A DNA stretch of 5,319 nt from Candidatus Omnitrophota bacterium (GTDB taxonomy: Bacteria > Omnitrophota > Gorgyraeia > JACOVV01): positions 1-5,319 of the forward strand of contig JACOVV010000182.1 of the NCBI GenBank assembly GCA_016177145.1. The letters run 5' to 3'. A program made the position numbers and the translations under genes. Shown in pieces: positions 1-5,319 of the stretch. The notes beneath the pieces are model-generated. The model was not told where the DNA came from. It saw nothing but the letters and a program-made list of their open reading frames with translations, and searched no databases. Position 1 is the stretch's first letter. The number at the start of each line of letters is the position of its first letter.

Positions 1-33
1 CACCCGGGCCGCCCGGGTCGTCATCTCCGTCAT
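1..33 (-). CDS. Possible start of a downstream gene, truncated by the left window edge
   Basis: From an ATG at 33 the minus-strand frame stays open to the window edge and gives eleven codons, MTEMTTRAARV. An AGGA at 41-38 lies 4 nt before this ATG, and a GGAG at 47-44 lies 10 nt before it. A second in-frame ATG at 24 is an alternative start. Nearly all third codon positions are G or C. The gene would begin 57 nt after the xerD stop, on the same strand, so it could be the next cistron of the operon. Eleven residues are too few to name a family. The evidence is only the open frame, the ribosome-binding site and the context, so it could be spurious. Confidence 0.4.
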   Translation of the reverse strand, partial: MTEMTTRAARV

Positions 34-90
34 TTTATCCTATCTCCATTTGATGGTCGAGAATTTGGGAAGAAAGGATAGTGTAGCAAG

Positions 91-1005
91 TTAATGTAGG
101 TTTTGCAAATTTCTCCCTGACCGCGGGTGAAACTGCTCATGGATTTTTTTAAGGCGGGAAGTTTCCAGATGGGTGTAGATTTGAGTTGTCGAGATATCAA
201 CGTGACCTAGGAGTTCTTGCACCACCCGCAAGTCGGCGCCACGCTCGAGTAAGTGCGTGGCGAAAGAATGACGCAGGGTATGCGGGGTGACGTGCTTTTG
301 GATCCGGCATTGGCGAAGGTAGCGTTTGAGCAGTGTCCAAAAGTTCTGACGGGTCATTCCTTTGCTGCGGTTGGTGAGCAATAAATCCGAGCTCCGCTTT
401 TTGTCAAACTGCGGGCGAACAACCGTCAAATAACGCTGGATCCACTTCTGCGCCTGCTTACCCACTGGGACCAGGCGTTCTTTACTCCCTTTCCCGAAAA
501 CACGCACGATTCCTACCATCATGTCCAATTGCTCCATCTTGAGATTCACCAGCTCTGAGACCCGCATCCCCGTAGCGTAGAGTAATTCCAGCGCGGTTCG
601 GTCGCGGATTCCTTGATCGGTTTTGAGATCAGGAGCGGCCAACAATTTTTCCACTTCCTCCACCGTTAAGAACTCCGGCAGCCGTTTCCAAAGCTTGAGG
701 GAATCCACCTTTTCGGTAATATCATTTTTCAACGTTCCTTCACGGACAAGATAACGGTGCAAGCCGCGAATGGCGGACAGATGCCTGGCGATGGAGCTCG
801 CCTCCATTCCTTGATCTTTGAGGTGGAATAAGAAATTCGTCAGGTCTTCATGTTTGACTAAACTGAGGTCTAGTTTCTTTATCTTTGTCAGATACTGAAA
901 ATATTGGATCAAATCAAAACGGTAGGAGACAAGACTGTTTTTAGAAAGCCCTTTTTCGACAGAGAGAAACGCAAGAAAACCCTCCAGCTCGGTAATGTTG
1001 GGCAT
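91..1005 (-). CDS. xerD: XerD-type site-specific tyrosine recombinase
   Basis: Tyrosine recombinase of the XerC/XerD family, which acts at dif sites near the replication terminus to resolve chromosome dimers. With the start chosen here the protein has 304 residues, close to the roughly 298 usual for XerD. The N-terminal SAM-like DNA-binding domain covers about residues 3-90 and the catalytic domain about 110-290. The full catalytic set is visible: R148 (ATGMRVSEL), K172 (GKGSKER), H242 and R245 (HTLRHSFATH), H268 (LLGH) and the nucleophile Y277 (TQIYTH). R148 and K172 coincide with E. coli XerD numbering as I remember it, which supports the ATG at 1005. An adjacent ATG at 1008 is possible, but AGGGG is better spaced for 1005. 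The frame runs back to 1062, but that extension overlaps uppP and is not conserved-looking. The uppP stop lies 8 nt upstream, so this is the distal cistron of the block. XerC, or a single-recombinase XerA/XerH-like role, cannot be excluded without the partner gene or a dif site. Confidence 0.93.
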   Translation of the reverse strand: MPNITELEGFLAFLSVEKGLSKNSLVSYRFDLIQYFQYLTKIKKLDLSLVKHEDLTNFLFHLKDQGMEASSIARHLSAIRGLHRYLVREGTLKNDITEKVDSLKLWKRLPEFLTVEEVEKLLAAPDLKTDQGIRDRTALELLYATGMRVSELVNLKMEQLDMMVGIVRVFGKGSKERLVPVGKQAQKWIQRYLTVVRPQFDKKRSSDLLLTNRSKGMTRQNFWTLLKRYLRQCRIQKHVTPHTLRHSFATHLLERGADLRVVQELLGHVDISTTQIYTHLETSRLKKIHEQFHPRSGRNLQNLH

Positions 1006-1006
1006 C

Positions 1007-1013
1007 ATTTCCC

Positions 1014-1014
<1 letters not shown>
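1007..1014 (-). promoter_or_regulatory. Ribosome-binding site deciding the xerD start
   Basis: The minus strand reads TAGGGGAAATGATG. The purine run AGGGG overlaps the uppP TAG stop (1016-1014) and lies 5 nt before the ATG at 1005, but only 2 nt before the ATG at 1008. The spacing favours 1005 as the true start. It also implies that ribosomes finishing uppP can reinitiate on xerD. Confidence 0.6.
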
Positions 1015-4581
<3,567 letters not shown>

Positions 4582-4588
4582 CAATTAA

Positions 4589-4604
4589 CAGGGTTCAGGG
4601 TACA
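4589..4604. repeat. Short 7-nt tandem repeat in the acylphosphatase-phosphoesterase gap
   Basis: The plus strand reads CAGGGTTCAGGGTACA, two 7-nt units differing in one base. It fills more than half of the 28-nt gap and occupies the place where a ribosome-binding site for the metallophosphoesterase would be expected. Two units are few, so it may be chance. Confidence 0.35.
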
Positions 4605-4609
4605 GATAC

Positions 4610-4885
4610 TTATCGAAAGCGAATCTCAAATGTTTTAAATTTGCCGGAAGGGGGTTCCCAGAGCACTTCTTCTTTCTGGATGTGGACCCGCATGACATCC
4701 CGGATATTCTTCAAAAAAACGTTAATCCTTTCTTCTTCTCCTTCAAGCGCCACTTCCACCCGCCCATCGGTCAAATTTTTGACCCATCCGGTCAGTTTCA
4801 AATCCAAAGCGATCCGCTCGGCGGTAAACCGAAACCCGACCCCCTGGACCTGGCCGCTGTAAAGGACGTGAACACGTTTATCCAT
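4610..4885 (-). CDS. acyP: Acylphosphatase
   Basis: Small cytosolic enzyme that hydrolyses acyl phosphates such as carbamoyl phosphate or 1,3-bisphosphoglycerate; its physiological role in bacteria is uncertain. The 91 residues match the family length. The signature GQVQGVGFR (11-19) holds the phosphate-binding loop and catalytic R19, and GWVKNLTDGRVEV (33-45) holds catalytic N37; these correspond to R23 and N41 of the muscle enzyme. The ATG at 4885 is chosen because it puts the first beta strand (RVHVLYSG) right at the N-terminus. The frame extends back to 4984, but that extension overlaps the upstream gene and lacks family character. Only a weak purine stretch (AAGAAAAA) precedes the start. 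This is the first gene after the predicted promoter and probably the first cistron of the acyP-phosphoesterase-ligA-uppP-xerD block. Confidence 0.93.
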   Translation of the reverse strand: MDKRVHVLYSGQVQGVGFRFTAERIALDLKLTGWVKNLTDGRVEVALEGEEERINVFLKNIRDVMRVHIQKEEVLWEPPSGKFKTFEIRFR

Positions 4886-4915
4886 TGTATTTTTCTTAGA
4901 ACCCGTTAAATAGTT

Positions 4916-4944
4916 ATTATATCCTAAGAGAGAGAATTTATAAA
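4916..4944 (-). promoter_or_regulatory. Predicted sigma70-type promoter for the acyP-xerD block
   Basis: On the minus strand a perfect TATAAT -10 box lies at 4921-4916. A TTTATA -35 box (4 of 6 to TTGACA) lies at 4944-4939, with an optimal 17-nt spacer. Transcription would begin near 4909, leaving a leader of about 24 nt before the acylphosphatase ATG. The -35 box overlaps the stop codon of the upstream gene. It sits in the largest gap in the block, which supports a real promoter, although AT-rich gaps yield such matches by chance. Confidence 0.6.
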
Positions 4945-5319
4945 TTGAAAGCGGTTGTTTCTTCAAAAGACAATCCGGGATCATTTGAGAAATTAATTCC
5001 TTGTTCCGCCAAGTATTCCAACACCTCGCCTCCGACTTCCCGAACAGACTTGCCGCCGGTAAGAATGCGCCTAACCCAAGGGAATCTATGTCTTAGTCCA
5101 TTCCTCCCTGTGTAAGCGTCTAAATCTTCAATCTCAGCCACGGGAACCCTTGTTCGCTCAGCCCTTACTGAGGCAGCGGCGTCTAACAACACATTCACGG
5201 CAATCATTTCCTCAATGGACAAACCATCCTGCGGTTCTGTCGAACGGAAAACAACTCCATTGTACAGACCTGACTGATAAATCTGCCGCGCGAGCCTCCC
5301 AACAAACGCCCTTATGACC
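4938..5319 (-). CDS. Unrecognised protein, C-terminal 126 residues, truncated by the right window edge
   Basis: The frame is open from the window edge to a TAA at 4940-4938. A TTG at 5222 gives a 94-residue reading, but the frame continues upstream without a stop (for example GRLARQIYQSGLYNGVVF before it), so this is most likely the tail of a longer gene. I do not recognise the family. The visible part is soluble-looking and mixed: a helical, alanine-rich stretch (IEEMIAVNVLLDAAASVRAE), a basic patch (RNGLRHRFPWVRRI), then GGKSVREVGGEVLEYLAEQG and an acidic end. No membrane segment or metal-binding motif is visible. Eight of its thirteen arginines use AGA or AGG, against two of twenty-five in xerD. 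It is separated from the acylphosphatase by 52 nt holding a promoter, so it is probably a separate unit with a different history. Confidence 0.6.
   Translation of the reverse strand, partial: VIRAFVGRLARQIYQSGLYNGVVFRSTEPQDGLSIEEMIAVNVLLDAAASVRAERTRVPVAEIEDLDAYTGRNGLRHRFPWVRRILTGGKSVREVGGEVLEYLAEQGINFSNDPGLSFEETTAFNL

Noticed and set aside
2..18. Intrinsic terminator after xerD
   Set aside because: The GC-rich hairpin has no T-tract on its plus side, the minus-side flank is outside the window, and the region is better explained as the start of a coding frame.
4886..4984. N-terminal extension of the acylphosphatase to an ATG at 4984
   Set aside because: The extra 33 residues are not part of the small acylphosphatase fold, overlap the upstream gene and cover the predicted promoter.

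Overview
The window is a compact bacterial chromosome segment with every supported gene on the minus strand. It reads from right to left: the tail of an unrecognised gene (4938-5319, cut by the window edge), then a five-gene housekeeping block. That block is an acylphosphatase (4610-4885), a calcineurin-like metallophosphoesterase (3850-4581), NAD-dependent DNA ligase ligA (1850-3853), undecaprenyl-diphosphatase uppP (1014-1853) and a XerD-type tyrosine recombinase (91-1005). At the left edge (1-33) there is a probable start of a further gene. Base composition is roughly balanced. NAD-dependent ligase, UppP and Xer together fit any ordinary bacterium. The two repeat families in the window are, from memory, common in environmental Gram-negative and candidate-phylum genomes, but the sequence alone does not fix the lineage.

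The block looks like one operon. A good sigma70-type promoter (TTTATA, 17 nt, TATAAT) sits in the 52-nt gap in front of the acylphosphatase. The metallophosphoesterase stop overlaps the ligA GTG start (GTGA), the ligA stop overlaps the uppP ATG (ATGA), and the uppP stop lies 8 nt before the chosen xerD start. LigA seals nicks in DNA, XerD resolves chromosome dimers and UppP recycles the lipid carrier for cell-wall precursors. The shared theme is chromosome completion and envelope growth, that is, ordinary housekeeping. The acylphosphatase and phosphoesterase are small phosphate hydrolases of unclear physiological substrate.

The most notable content is inside the genes. Two unrelated palindromic, REP-like elements lie within coding sequence and are translated in frame. 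The first is a 69-bp composite inverted repeat in uppP (1389-1457, residues 133-155). The second is a 29-bp near-perfect palindrome in the metallophosphoesterase (4076-4104, peptide VGAGLKPAPT). The uppP element is an exact multiple of three and contains no stop triplet in any of the six frames. Both fall in variable stretches between conserved catalytic motifs, so both proteins look functional. I see no RNA genes, CRISPR array, transposase or defence system.
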